A DNA stretch of 64,000 nt. Origin: Leptospira ainazelensis. Its GTDB lineage: Bacteria; Spirochaetota; Leptospiria; Leptospirales; Leptospiraceae. Under the pieces are notes generated by a model. It did not search any database, had not been told where the DNA came from, and saw only the letters and a program-made list of their open reading frames with translations. How positions within the stretch are numbered: position 1 is the stretch's first letter; every line of letters begins with the position of its first letter. Both the position numbers and the translations under genes were made by a program. Location: positions 124,001 through 188,000 of the forward strand of contig NZ_JAFFPT010000009.1 in assembly GCF_016918785.1 (NCBI RefSeq). The letters run 5' to 3'. Positions 37,998 to 47,793 of the stretch are shown piece by piece.

Positions 37998-38027
37998 GAT
38001 GGTTATCCGTTTTACTATATTCTATTT

Positions 38028-38819
38028 TTATAATTCTTTAATATTTTCCGGATTCCAATTTCCTGGAACCATCCATAAAGCTTCCGAATAAGCGACACAT
38101 TTACGATCCTCAACTCGATAAATCGCCGTCCCCGCGATTCTTTGTCTTCGATTCCTCCCGATTTCCCAGGATAAGATCGCATAAGGAAGCTCGGCAAAAA
38201 TACTTTCCAACAATCTTCCGCGCAACTTTACGAGCACGATCATAGTCGGATCTACGTAAGAGACCGCAAAACCTCCGGGGCAGTCCAAAGCCGCCCAAAC
38301 GATCTCGTTGCGGATTTTTCCATCCAAATCGCTTAAATCTTTCCAAGGATTCCAGAAAGCACCGTGCAGATGGGTAAATCCGTCCTGATCCTTTATCTTC
38401 GCCGAAAATATTCGCATCCCGTCTTCATGATTTCGTTTCGGACCACATACAAAACAAGTGGGGAAAGGATGTTTCTGAAATCCTAAATATTCCTCTTCAG
38501 GATTCTGGATTCCTTCCAAGGTTGAAGAATTCAATTCGGGAAAATCCATAAAAAAATCGGAGTCTTCCTTTGCTTCCGCGATGACTAAGTTGGTCTCTTT
38601 GCTCAATAATTTAATTCCTTTCGAGATAGGATCTCTGGAATAATACAAAGACTCGTTCAACGGTCCGGGAGCTTTGATTTTAATCACCGCCGCTTCGTTT
38701 TGGATTTGATTCGCGGTAATTCCTGCGATATATCCCCCGTTTCCGCTCATAGGAGGTCCGCAGTATTTTTCATTGATCTCAATACTTTCAAAGTTAAAAA
38801 TGGATGAAGTTTGTTTCAT
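38028..38819 (-). CDS. Hotdog-fold protein, thioesterase superfamily-like
   Basis: 263 residues from ATG 38819. The pattern YCGPPMSGNGGYIAGI near the N-terminus and HPFPTCFVCGPKRNHEDGMRIF in the middle mark a family of double-hotdog proteins annotated as PaaI-like thioesterases. EIVWAALDCPGGFAV supplies the second hotdog helix. ATG 38819 is chosen over a TTG at 38906, which would leave only 23 bases to the divergent MarR gene; the family usually starts shortly before the YCGPP motif. It probably forms an operon with the methyltransferase. Substrate unknown. Confidence 0.75.
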   Translation of the reverse strand: MKQTSSIFNFESIEINEKYCGPPMSGNGGYIAGITANQIQNEAAVIKIKAPGPLNESLYYSRDPISKGIKLLSKETNLVIAEAKEDSDFFMDFPELNSSTLEGIQNPEEEYLGFQKHPFPTCFVCGPKRNHEDGMRIFSAKIKDQDGFTHLHGAFWNPWKDLSDLDGKIRNEIVWAALDCPGGFAVSYVDPTMIVLVKLRGRLLESIFAELPYAILSWEIGRNRRQRIAGTAIYRVEDRKCVAYSEALWMVPGNWNPENIKEL

Positions 38820-38929
38820 AAAGATTTGTGTATTCAGCGAACCGGATCGGTCAACGTATTTGATCGTTTGAAGAATCTCCGACGCCGATATTTGCTTTTG
38901 GTACAAAGCATTTTTAGGAGGTAAGTCGA

Positions 38930-39358
38930 ATGAGCGTACAGCCGGAAAAAATAGTACACTTGCTCTCCGGGATTACGGAAAGGATTTTCTTTAGCCTTTC
39001 TTTGAGTTATAAAAAAGAAGGGTACAAAGATATTAGCCCTCCTCAAGGAGCCGTCCTCTGCGCATTGCGGAATCGAATGCCGGAGTCGATGACTTCTATC
39101 TCGAAAAAGATTCTCAGAGATCGATCTACCGTTACACAGATTGTCAAACGATTGGTCGCAAACGGGTATGTGGAACGATTCAAAAATGAAAAGGACTCTC
39201 GGATTTCCGAAATTGTCCTAACTGACAAAGGTAAGGCCGCGAGAGCCGCTGTCATTCGGTCCTCTCGAAAAATGTTCACAAGAATTTATAAGAATACGTC
39301 CTCTGAAGAGAGAAAAATCCTAATAGCGCTTTTAGAAAAGATCGATTCCGGAAGCTGA
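38930..39358 (+). CDS. MarR family transcriptional regulator
   Basis: 142 residues. The winged-helix core reads PQGAVLCALRNRMPESMTSISKKILRDRSTVTQIVKRLVANGYVER, with the wing in FKNEKDSRISEIVLTDKGKAA; both are classic MarR. The start ATG has an ideal AGGAGGTAAG site. It is divergent from the hotdog/methyltransferase pair with a short shared region (111 bases if the pair starts at 38819), which makes that pair its probable target. No operator palindrome could be assigned with confidence. Confidence 0.94.
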   Translation: MSVQPEKIVHLLSGITERIFFSLSLSYKKEGYKDISPPQGAVLCALRNRMPESMTSISKKILRDRSTVTQIVKRLVANGYVERFKNEKDSRISEIVLTDKGKAARAAVIRSSRKMFTRIYKNTSSEERKILIALLEKIDSGS

Positions 39359-39674
39359 GGATTTCCGTAAAATGCGAAGAAACTGGGACTTTCGCGAAAG
39401 GATTCTTACAACAAATCGAAAATCATTTTGGTATCGATCCGAATCCAAAAATGGAAGACCTCGTTGCAAAACCCGTACAGCGGAGCGGCAACAAAAGCGA
39501 GACACCGAGTTTCACAAAAAAGTAGGAACTCCCATAAAAATTAAACGACAATAGCCCCTTTCGAAAGTTCCTAAACCGCGAAAGGGACGTAATCTGTGGG
39601 AACTCCACCGTTTTTAAAAAGAGCTTTTCTTTTCAGTTTCCGATTTTGGGAAAACTTCTCTCCATCCAAAAATT
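39359..39674. other. Intergenic region with two GTAGGAACTCC-type repeats
   Basis: No gene seen. GTAGGAACTCCCAT occurs at about 39523 and GTGGGAACTCCACC at about 39596. The 3' ends of the marR and peroxidase genes face each other across this stretch, so terminators are expected, but none is obvious by eye. Confidence 0.5.
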
Positions 39675-40634
39675 CTAAGCTCTCGGGATCTTCGGCATTT
39701 CGAGAGGCTGAGATTCCCCCTCCAAAGATTTCAGAAACTCGATCAGATCTTTTTTTTCTTCCTCCGTGATAGCCGCAGGTTTCAAAAGCGGATCTTCGAT
39801 GGAACCTTTGGAACCTCCGCTCACAAAATGATTCACAACGTCTTCTAACTTGGTGAATTCTCCGTTGTGCATAAATTCATTCTTTTTGCTGACGTCTCTC
39901 AAACTCGGAGTTCGAATCTTCTGAGTAATTCCTTTGAGTCCGGTAGTGTGTTGTGTGGAATCGGAAAAATTAGGACCGTTGTGACACTGATTGCATTTCG
40001 CCTTATTCATAAAGACGTTCATTCCCCGGATTTGCGAAGGGCTCAAAGCGGATTCTTCACCCATCACATAACGATCAAACTTTGAATTTTTCGAGATGAT
40101 AGTTCTTTCAAACGCGGAGATCGCCTTCACGATCCGATCCATCGTTATCCCCGGAGAACCGAAAGATTTTTCAAAAAGTTCCCTGTATTCTTCGACCTGA
40201 TTGAGCCTGGCGACGATCGTCTTTTCGTCTTTGAGCATCACGGCAGTATGTACTCTTTCTTTTACGATCTCTTCCAGATCGTTCGCTTGCGGATCCGTAA
40301 AAACGTCCTTATACAAAGCTACGTTCGTCAACGGAGGCGCGGCGGATTTATGAATTTGATTACGAGGAGCCGAACTAGTTTCCGAATTCTGAATTTCTAC
40401 GGTATGACAAATTGCACAGTTCGTGTCTCCTTTGAGAGAAAGTCGTTTATCAAAATAGAGCAATTTCCCCAATTCTACTTTATCCTTATTGTAAGGATTG
40501 TTGCTGGGATGAATTACGTTCCCTACCACGAAACCTTTCAGTTCCGCTTTCTGAACGGGTTCTTTACAAGCCAGGAGCGCGAGCAAAAGATAGATTCCGA
40601 AAAAAATGGACAAAATCCTAAACATATGGACCAT
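39675..40634 (-). CDS. Di-haem cytochrome c peroxidase/MauG family lipoprotein
   Basis: 319 residues. Two haem c attachment motifs: CAICH in LKGDTNCAICHTVEI and CNQCH in MNKAKCNQCHNGPNFSDS. Typical CCP segments include PYNKDKVELGKLLYFDKRLS, SFGSPGITMDRIVKAISAFERTI and RTPSLRDVSKKNEFMHNG. The signal peptide ends at YLLLALLACKE, a good lipobox, so it is probably anchored in the periplasm by lipid. It reduces H2O2 using a c-type donor. Maturation depends on a cytochrome c biogenesis system such as the ccm genes at 62 kb. An ATG 9 bases in is an alternative start. Confidence 0.92.
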   Translation of the reverse strand: MVHMFRILSIFFGIYLLLALLACKEPVQKAELKGFVVGNVIHPSNNPYNKDKVELGKLLYFDKRLSLKGDTNCAICHTVEIQNSETSSAPRNQIHKSAAPPLTNVALYKDVFTDPQANDLEEIVKERVHTAVMLKDEKTIVARLNQVEEYRELFEKSFGSPGITMDRIVKAISAFERTIISKNSKFDRYVMGEESALSPSQIRGMNVFMNKAKCNQCHNGPNFSDSTQHTTGLKGITQKIRTPSLRDVSKKNEFMHNGEFTKLEDVVNHFVSGGSKGSIEDPLLKPAAITEEEKKDLIEFLKSLEGESQPLEMPKIPRA

Positions 40635-40777
40635 CCTGGGTCAATGTTTTAAATTCGAACCTCATCTGTCAATTCGAATTTAAAACAATTCTAATTACAT
40701 ATTCGAAAAAGAAATCTTCGAAAAAAATTCAAACCAAAGAATTTAAGAATCCCTCCAAGGATTTTTTTTCCCTTCCA

Positions 40778-40804
40778 TGTCACGGCCCGGATTCCAAACG
40801 CGTC
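40778..40804 (+). promoter_or_regulatory. Predicted ECF41-type sigma-factor promoter
   Basis: TGTCACG (40778-40784), then exactly 16 bases, then CGTC (40801-40804). The published consensus for ECF41 sigma factors is TGTCACA-N16-CGTC. It lies 24 bases before the start codon of the flavin oxidoreductase whose downstream partner is an ECF41-type sigma factor, implying autoregulation. The ribosome site GGAGG follows at about 40818-40822. Confidence 0.8.
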
Positions 40805-40827
40805 TTCCTTTAATAACGGAGGAAAAC

Positions 40828-42021
40828 ATGTCGCAAATCCAAAAGGTATTGATCGCGGGCGGAGGTTATGCGGGAATCATCGCCGCCAATCGTCTCGTTA
40901 GAAAGAATATTCCTCTCGAAATCACTTTGGTTACGGCCAAAGAACGGTTTCAGGAAAGAATTAGAAACCATCAAGTACTCGCGGGGACGATTCGAAATAA
41001 GTTCTCGACACGATCCCTTCTTCACAAACAAGTCAAATTGATCGTCTCCAAAATTGGTAGAATCGATTCCGAAAAAAAACAAGTAGTTTTAGAAGACGGT
41101 TCGATTCTTCTTTACGATTTCTTAATCTATTCTCTCGGAATCCAAGGCGCTAAAACTTCGAATTTTCCAGAACAATACGTTCAACTCACCGATACTGACG
41201 ATTGCGAGCGAATGCACAAAATTCTTACTAAGAAGAAAAATGCAAAAATTACCGTCTTAGGAGCAGGACTCGGAGGAATCGAAACGGCTTCGGAACTTTC
41301 GGAACAATTTCCGAACTCAAAAATTTCTCTCTTGGACGCGAACGAAATCGGGAAAGGATTTTCAGCCGAAGCAATCGTTAAGATCAAAGAATTCTTTTTA
41401 AAAAACAAAGTCAAACTTTTCGAAAATTCAAGAATTCTAAAGTATGAAAAGGATCGCCTCGTTGACATGGAAGGAAAAAAATTATTCCACGACGTTTGTA
41501 TTTTAGCGAACGGATTCTCCGCCTCTCCGATCGGCGCGCTTTCGGGATTGAGATCCAACCCGATCGGTCAGATCTACGTAAATTCGTTTTTGGAAGTGGA
41601 AGATCATCCCGAAATTATAGGGGCGGGAGACGCGGTTCAAATCGTTTCCTCGGGTTATGATCATCTTAGAATGGCTTGCGCCACCGCCTTGCCGATGGGA
41701 ATCTACGCCGCGGAAAGATTGTCTTTTCGACTCGGAGCAAAATCCAAAAAAGGTCAACGTCCGTTCTCCATGGCTTATCTGGGAAGAAACGTGAGTTTGG
41801 GAAGAAAAGACGGAGTCATTCAGGAATCGGAACCGGACGATACCCCGACCGGGAAAATTTGGACTTCACGAAGCGCCGTATGGATCAAAGAGTTGATTTG
41901 TAAATTCACCGTGTTGTCCTTTCGTTTGGAGAAAAGATTCGATTTTTATTTTTGGAAATCGTTTCCGAATTCCAAAGAAGAATTTCGTGCGGCAAAACTG
42001 GCGATTCCATCGGAGAAATAA
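40828..42021 (+). CDS. NAD(P)/FAD-dependent oxidoreductase, NDH-2-like, partner of ECF41 sigma factor
   Basis: 397 residues. N-terminal FAD site KVLIAGGGYAGIIAANRLV, second nucleotide site AKITVLGAGLGGIETASELSE, and the FAD-binding block PEIIGAGDAVQI. The overall form is that of NADH dehydrogenase-like / pyridine nucleotide-disulfide oxidoreductases. No C-terminal membrane helix is evident. ATG 40828 has ACGGAGGAAAAC before it; the upstream in-frame ATG overlaps the predicted -35 element and is rejected. The downstream sigma gene starts 2 bases after the stop. ECF41 loci usually carry an oxidoreductase, carboxymuconolactone decarboxylase or epimerase, so the pairing is expected. Confidence 0.9.
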   Translation: MSQIQKVLIAGGGYAGIIAANRLVRKNIPLEITLVTAKERFQERIRNHQVLAGTIRNKFSTRSLLHKQVKLIVSKIGRIDSEKKQVVLEDGSILLYDFLIYSLGIQGAKTSNFPEQYVQLTDTDDCERMHKILTKKKNAKITVLGAGLGGIETASELSEQFPNSKISLLDANEIGKGFSAEAIVKIKEFFLKNKVKLFENSRILKYEKDRLVDMEGKKLFHDVCILANGFSASPIGALSGLRSNPIGQIYVNSFLEVEDHPEIIGAGDAVQIVSSGYDHLRMACATALPMGIYAAERLSFRLGAKSKKGQRPFSMAYLGRNVSLGRKDGVIQESEPDDTPTGKIWTSRSAVWIKELICKFTVLSFRLEKRFDFYFWKSFPNSKEEFRAAKLAIPSEK

Positions 42022-42023
42022 AC

Positions 42024-43022
42024 TTGGACCGACTCGGACATTTTTTAGAACACAAGTCTCTTGTCTTCGGGATCGCTTACAGAATGACCGGAAGTGTAAG
42101 CGACGCCGAAGATATAGTTCAGGAATCCTTTCTTCGTTGGGAAAGATCCGCAAACGAACGAATCCGATCTCCGAAGGCGTTTCTCTCCACGATCGCGACA
42201 AGACTTTCTTTGGACACTCTTCGAAAAGCGAAAAACAAAAGGGAAACCTATATCGGACCTTGGCTTCCGGAACCGATTCCGACCGATCCGGCAATGGAAG
42301 AGCCGGATCCGGAAACCCTGGATCTTGCATTTCTTCATCTATTAGAAAAATTGAATCCGATTGAAAGGGCTGTTTTTATTCTGAGAGAATCCTTCGACTT
42401 GGATTACAAAGTGATCTCCGAGGCGGTGGGAAAAACTCAGGAGAATTGCAGACAAAACCTCAAACGAGCGAAAGACGCGCTCAAATCCGAAAAGAAAAAG
42501 TTTTCTCCCGATAAGGAGACTAGAAGAAAACTTCTCCACAACTTCTTACTCGCATCCTCCAAGGGGGAACCGGAACTTCTTCTTCCTTTTTTAAAAGAAG
42601 AAATCGTTCTCTGGTCCGACGGCGGCGGAAAAGTTCACGCCGCGCGAATTCCGCTTTTTGGAAAGGAAAGAATCGCTTCCTTTCTTATTCGCACGGGAAA
42701 AAATCCGATCTTTTCCGATACCGAACTTTTCTTTACGGAGACCAACGGTTTCGAAAGTATCATTGTCTACCAAAAAAACAAACCAGTTTATCTCCGAAGT
42801 TTTTTGATGGATCAAGACGGAATTTCATACATTTATACGATGTTGAACGAGGACAAATTTTCGGCTTATAAAAACAAGGCGGACTTGATCGAGAAAGGAA
42901 TTCTGATTCCTCTTGAATTCTTTCTTCTTTTTCCAAAGTCCGCCTCCGCAAACCGTCAACCCCCGGTTTGGACCAAACCCCTTTTAAAATTAGTGCATTG
43001 GGCCATCACACGAAAAAAGTAA
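42024..43022 (+). CDS. ECF41-type (SigJ-like) RNA polymerase sigma factor with C-terminal SnoaL-like domain
   Basis: 332 residues from a TTG start with GGAG 8 bases before it. Region 2 is AYRMTGSVSDAEDIVQESFLRW and region 4 includes LNPIERAVFILRESFDLDYKVISEAVGKTQENCRQ (key: NPIERAVFILRE). ECF41 marks are all present: WLPEP at 80-84 in the linker, DGGGK at 199-203, and NEDKF at 275-279 in place of the consensus NPDKL. In this group the fused NTF2/SnoaL-like C-terminus regulates the factor and no membrane anti-sigma is needed; none is seen here. Co-transcribed with the flavin oxidoreductase. Confidence 0.93.
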   Translation: MDRLGHFLEHKSLVFGIAYRMTGSVSDAEDIVQESFLRWERSANERIRSPKAFLSTIATRLSLDTLRKAKNKRETYIGPWLPEPIPTDPAMEEPDPETLDLAFLHLLEKLNPIERAVFILRESFDLDYKVISEAVGKTQENCRQNLKRAKDALKSEKKKFSPDKETRRKLLHNFLLASSKGEPELLLPFLKEEIVLWSDGGGKVHAARIPLFGKERIASFLIRTGKNPIFSDTELFFTETNGFESIIVYQKNKPVYLRSFLMDQDGISYIYTMLNEDKFSAYKNKADLIEKGILIPLEFFLLFPKSASANRQPPVWTKPLLKLVHWAITRKK

Positions 43023-43101
43023 GTTAACGGGAGAGCCGATGATTCTTCTTCATTCCGCCGGACCGGGAGCGACCACAGAGACTTTGATGCGGTAGTTTGA
43101 C

Positions 43102-43203
43102 ATGGAAGAACTGATCCTTCAGTATCCTATCATTTCTTATCTTGGGATCACTCCTGTTTCTCTCAGTCGCATTCGTTCTAAGATCGCAAAACTCAAGACC
43201 TAA
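43102..43203 (+). pseudogene. Remnant C-terminal helix-turn-helix of a Crp/Fnr family regulator
   Basis: A 33-codon frame reads MEELILQYPIISYLGITPVS and then LSRIRSKIAKLKT. SYLGITPVSLSRIR is the recognition-helix region found at the end of many Crp/Fnr-type regulators, but the cyclic-nucleotide domain is absent. The same frame continues upstream through a TAG (43093) to an 18-codon piece starting at 43039, so the remnant may extend there. It is followed by a terminator-like hairpin at 43251-43286. Confidence 0.65.
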
Positions 43204-43250
43204 AAAATCTAAGGTTTAAGAATCGAATCCATTGTAACAAAATGAAAATA

Positions 43251-43286
43251 AAAAAGGCGCTCGGTCTTTACGACCGGCGCCTTTTT
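43251..43286. terminator. Rho-independent terminator (bidirectional)
   Basis: AAAAAGGCGC-TCGGTC, a 5-base loop, then GACCG-GCGCCTTTTT. The stem is GC-rich with A- and T-tracts on either side, so it works in both directions. On the minus strand it is 36 bases beyond the acyl-CoA dehydrogenase stop; on the plus strand it follows the ECF41 operon. Confidence 0.85.
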
Positions 43287-43321
43287 CGGATTCTAAGTTC
43301 CGTGTTTCGAAAATTCGAATC

Positions 43322-44485
<1,164 letters not shown>

Positions 44486-44763
44486 CGGTTTTTTCCCTTC
44501 TTACGAGAGTGTTCTGATCCTACTTTTTTTTTCACGGCGATTAGATCAAACCAAAATATGGTGTAAAAAAAAGTGTTCACACTTGTTTTGAAGATTTTTA
44601 TCAAATCTAAAGTAAGAATATTCTTATGAAGAATTCTCCCCTGCGTAGAAAAAAGCAAAACGCTCTTACGATACAATTTCCAAAGAACGAACGTTCTGTT
44701 TCCAAAATTCCTAAAGATGAATTAGGAAAAATATTTTGATGTCCACATTGTTTCAAACCGATT

Positions 44764-45936
44764 TCAGATTACTTTTTCCTTTTTCATCGTCTCGATTTCG
44801 TCTTTAGAATAGCCGAGAGAATTATAAATTTCGGAATTATGTTCCCCGTGAGAAGGAGGATCAAGACGATAAGTTACCGGTGTTGTGGAGAATGGAAACG
44901 GCGCTCCGAACTGAAAGTATTCTCCGAACTCAGGATGTTCCTTATCCAGAATCATACCTCTTTCTTTTAAGACCGGATCCTTGCTGACTTCTTCCATAGT
45001 TTTTACCGGAGTCAAACAAGAGTCTTGATTTTCAAAAAGAGAATCCAGATCGGAATACGTTTTGGATTTGAAAAAGGAAGTGAGAATCTCTTTCCACTTG
45101 GAAAAGTTTTTTTCTTCCGCGGGAAATTCTTCCAGATGTTTATCCAAACCGGATTGGCGTAAGAATGTTTTAAAAAACATATCTTCCAGCGCGCCGAGGG
45201 CGACCCATCTTCCCTCTTTAGTTTCATAAACATTATAATTCGGTAATTTACCGGAAAGGAGTTCGTTTCCTCCCTCCGGATTCTTCCCGGTTGCGGCGAA
45301 AATTCCTCCATAAAGAGAAAGAAAAGGAAGAGAGGAATCCATCATCGAAATCGCAATCTTCTGACCCTTCCCCGTTTTTTCCCGAGCGTAAAGAGCAGCC
45401 AAAATGGAGGAAAGGGCCGTCATCGTTCCTCCTCCGATATCCGCAAGCTGATATCCGGGAATCTGCGGGGTTTTACCCGTTTGCGAAAGAACTCCCGAGA
45501 GAGAAAGATAATTTACGTCGTGTCCCGCAAAGTCTCTGTATTTTCCTTCGGTTCCGTATCCGTAAATTCCGCAGTAGATCAGCCTGGGAAAACGTTCTTT
45601 GAGATCCTCGTAACCAAGACCCATTTTAGAAAGCCCGTCAGGACGAAAACCCTCCAATAGTATATCAGCATTTTCTAATAGTTTAAATAAGATTTCTTTC
45701 GACTTTTCTTTTTTCAAATTCAGGGTGATTGCTTTTTTGTTTCGATTGAGCATCAAAAAAAGCGAAGGAGCCCCGTTCGCTTTTTTAAACATAACGCGAG
45801 TCGCATCCATAGCTCGTGGATTTTCGATTTTGATTACATCGGCCCCCATATCTCCCAAATACATGGAGCAAAGAGGACCGGGAAGAAGAAGACTCAAGTC
45901 GATTACCGTAACTCCCGAAAGTGGACCTTTGTTCAT
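44764..45936 (-). CDS. CaiB/BaiF-type CoA-transferase (alpha-methylacyl-CoA racemase-like)
   Basis: 390 residues. Family III CoA-transferase marks: GPLSGVTVIDLSLLLPGPLC, LGDMGADVIKIENP, NRNKKAITLNLKKEKSKEI, and YCGIYGYGTEGKYRDFAGHDVNYLSLSG, where the conserved catalytic-type Asp lies in AGHDVNY (key: AGHDVNYLSLSG). The GHDVNY pattern favours the 2-methylacyl-CoA racemase branch. ATG 45936 was selected because AAGGA lies at good spacing and because the upstream extension is not conserved. A role with the neighbouring acyl-CoA dehydrogenase (same strand, 278 bases away) in branched-chain acyl metabolism is plausible. Confidence 0.9.
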   Translation of the reverse strand: MNKGPLSGVTVIDLSLLLPGPLCSMYLGDMGADVIKIENPRAMDATRVMFKKANGAPSLFLMLNRNKKAITLNLKKEKSKEILFKLLENADILLEGFRPDGLSKMGLGYEDLKERFPRLIYCGIYGYGTEGKYRDFAGHDVNYLSLSGVLSQTGKTPQIPGYQLADIGGGTMTALSSILAALYAREKTGKGQKIAISMMDSSLPFLSLYGGIFAATGKNPEGGNELLSGKLPNYNVYETKEGRWVALGALEDMFFKTFLRQSGLDKHLEEFPAEEKNFSKWKEILTSFFKSKTYSDLDSLFENQDSCLTPVKTMEEVSKDPVLKERGMILDKEHPEFGEYFQFGAPFPFSTTPVTYRLDPPSHGEHNSEIYNSLGYSKDEIETMKKEKVI

Positions 45937-46172
45937 TTTAATCATTCCTTCTAAAATAATTTCCATTCCATCTAAGAAATAAGTTCCAAGAGAGAAACCT
46001 TTTTTTCCTTCCTTTTTTATTAGATTGAAAATCAAAAACCGGATACTCCGAAATATCAAGAGGATCATCGTATTTTTAAGAAGGGATTCCAGGCGCCGTT
46101 TTTGTTTTGGAAATAAATTGCTGGATTCTTAAACTTAAATCCTATATATTTGCAGTGAGCACGGTAACTCCT

Positions 46173-47254
46173 ATGTATAGAATTTTCCTTCTCATCCCGA
46201 TCCTCCTTTTTTGTTTTTTTGTTCCACTCAATCAACTTATAATCCGAGCGTTTTAATGAGCCAAGCCTGGTTTGAATCGACCGTCTTGGGTTGTATTCTA
46301 AAGGATTGCCTCGCCTGTAAACTGAAGATGACGGACAACCCCGTTGTCAGTCATCTTACGGGAACCGGGGTCGCGGCAAGCGCGGATGGACATATTTCCA
46401 CGGCCTCTTTCAACGGACCTTTTGGAATCGAAGTAGACACGTTCGGTAATATCTTTGTTTCCGATCAAACCGCCAATCGAATCCGAAAGATCGATTCCTT
46501 CGGCAACGTCGGCACGCTTACCACCACTCTTACGTTAGGCGCTCCTTCCGGTATTAAATTTGATCCTCTTACGGGAGATAAATACGTTTCCTGCAAGGAC
46601 AGCGAGCAGATCTATAAAATCGATTTTCAGGAAAACTTCTCTTTGTTTGCAGGAAGTTCAATCGGAACGTCGGGGGTTCAAAACGGAGATCGATCCGTTT
46701 CTACCTTCAACGGTCCTTTTTTTATGGATTTAGATCAGAAAAGAAATTTATACATTGGCGAGTTAGGCAACCACGATATTCGAAAAATCGATTTGAATTC
46801 CGGAATGGTAACTACTCTGTCAGGCGGAACCTCCGGTTATTTGGATGGAAGCGCGGCGACGGCGCTGTTCAAATCTCCATTAGGAATCGCTTATCATCGC
46901 AACGATGATATACTTTTAGCGGCCGACTTACAGGATCATAGAATTCGACAAGTGGACCTGAAAAATCAGGTAGTTTCGACTTTGATGGGAACCGGAACCG
47001 GTGCAAGCGTGGACGGCACGGGATCGAGCGCGTCTTTCAACGCACCCGCTTTTATCTCTTTAGACAACGGCGGCTATATGTTCGTCTCCGATTCCGGTTC
47101 CAATCGACTTCGAATCGTGGATCCGGCTTTCAAAGTGACCACGATTCCGTTTCCTTTTATCGCCATCGGGACCGTAAAGGTAGACTGCTTAAATCAGAGA
47201 TTGCTCGTTGCGGATAGTACCGCGAATAAGATCTATCAAGTTCACTTTCAGTAA
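46173..47254 (+). CDS. NHL-repeat lipoprotein, frameshifted in the signal peptide
   Basis: The main frame (from about 46211) begins FFCSTQSTYNPSVL and carries a beta-propeller made of NHL-type repeats: FNGPFGIEVDTFGNIFVSDQ, ANRIRKIDSFGNV, NGPFFMDLDQKRNLYIGELG, SPLGIAYHRNDD and FNAPAFISLDNGGYMFVSDS. The only ATG with a signal-peptide reading, at 46173 (MYRIFLLIPILLFC), is in another frame and runs into the main frame if one T is added in the T-tract at 46214-46220. The restored protein would have a proper lipobox (LFCFFCS). Either a phase-variable tract, a decaying gene, or a sequencing error; a TTG at 46211 is a poor alternative start without a signal peptide. Confidence 0.75.
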
Positions 47255-47330
47255 AATTGTTAAGCGAAGATCCTTGTGCGACCTTTCTTTCGAAACAATA
47301 CGTCATTTTTGATTCTAAGATTTTATAAAC

Positions 47331-47717
47331 TTAGGACTTCGCTTCAAACATATTAGCGGCACAGAGCCAAACGCCGGCGAGGATAAGAACGATTCCGGCC
47401 CATTGAGTCCAAGTGAGCCGTTCTTTGAAAGCGAAAGAGGAAACGATTAAGACGATGATAAAACCTGCGCTTGTAAAAACGGGATACGCGAGCGAGAGTT
47501 TGAGTCCCTTTCCTAAAACAAATCGATAACCGAGAAGAGCCAAACCGAAGGAAGCCAAACCTCCGATAAAGATCGGATTAAAGACTACTTGAAGAATTCC
47601 TTGGAATCCTTCCGGTTTGGAAGCCTCGTCGCCCAAGGAACTCGCTTTAATGAGAATGTTGGCCAATGCGTTAAACGCAAGAGCGACGATAAAGACGAGA
47701 AGAACTTGGATCTGCAT
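47331..47717 (-). CDS. Small EamA/SMR-like membrane protein
   Basis: 128 residues with four membrane segments: LLVFIVALAFNALANILIK, GGLASFGLALLGYRFVLG, SLAYPVFTSAGFIIVLIVS and WAGIVLILAGVWLCAA. The size and the SLAYPVFTSAG and ERLTWTQWAGIVLILAGV motifs place it with half-size DMT/EamA proteins or SMR-type efflux proteins. It lacks the N-terminal Glu of classic EmrE (its first helix has no Glu), so a drug-exporter role is doubtful. ATG 47717 was chosen because the upstream extension is soluble and overlaps the divergent hydrolase start. Confidence 0.8.
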   Translation of the reverse strand: MQIQVLLVFIVALAFNALANILIKASSLGDEASKPEGFQGILQVVFNPIFIGGLASFGLALLGYRFVLGKGLKLSLAYPVFTSAGFIIVLIVSSFAFKERLTWTQWAGIVLILAGVWLCAANMFEAKS

Positions 47718-47793
47718 AAAAGGCTCCGGTTTTGACTTTACGAAAACCACTTCACCGCAGGAGTTGGAAAGATCAAGGTCAAATCTCTCCAAC

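Noticed and set aside
40777..40827. Upstream in-frame ATG of the flavin oxidoreductase
   Set aside because: It overlaps the -35 element of the predicted ECF41 promoter and lacks a ribosome site; ATG 40828 has an excellent one.
44626..44739. 37-codon frame (starts MKNSPLRRKKQNALTIQF) between acyl-CoA dehydrogenase and CoA-transferase genes
   Set aside because: No good ribosome site and no recognised family; it might be a small gene, but the support is too thin to list.
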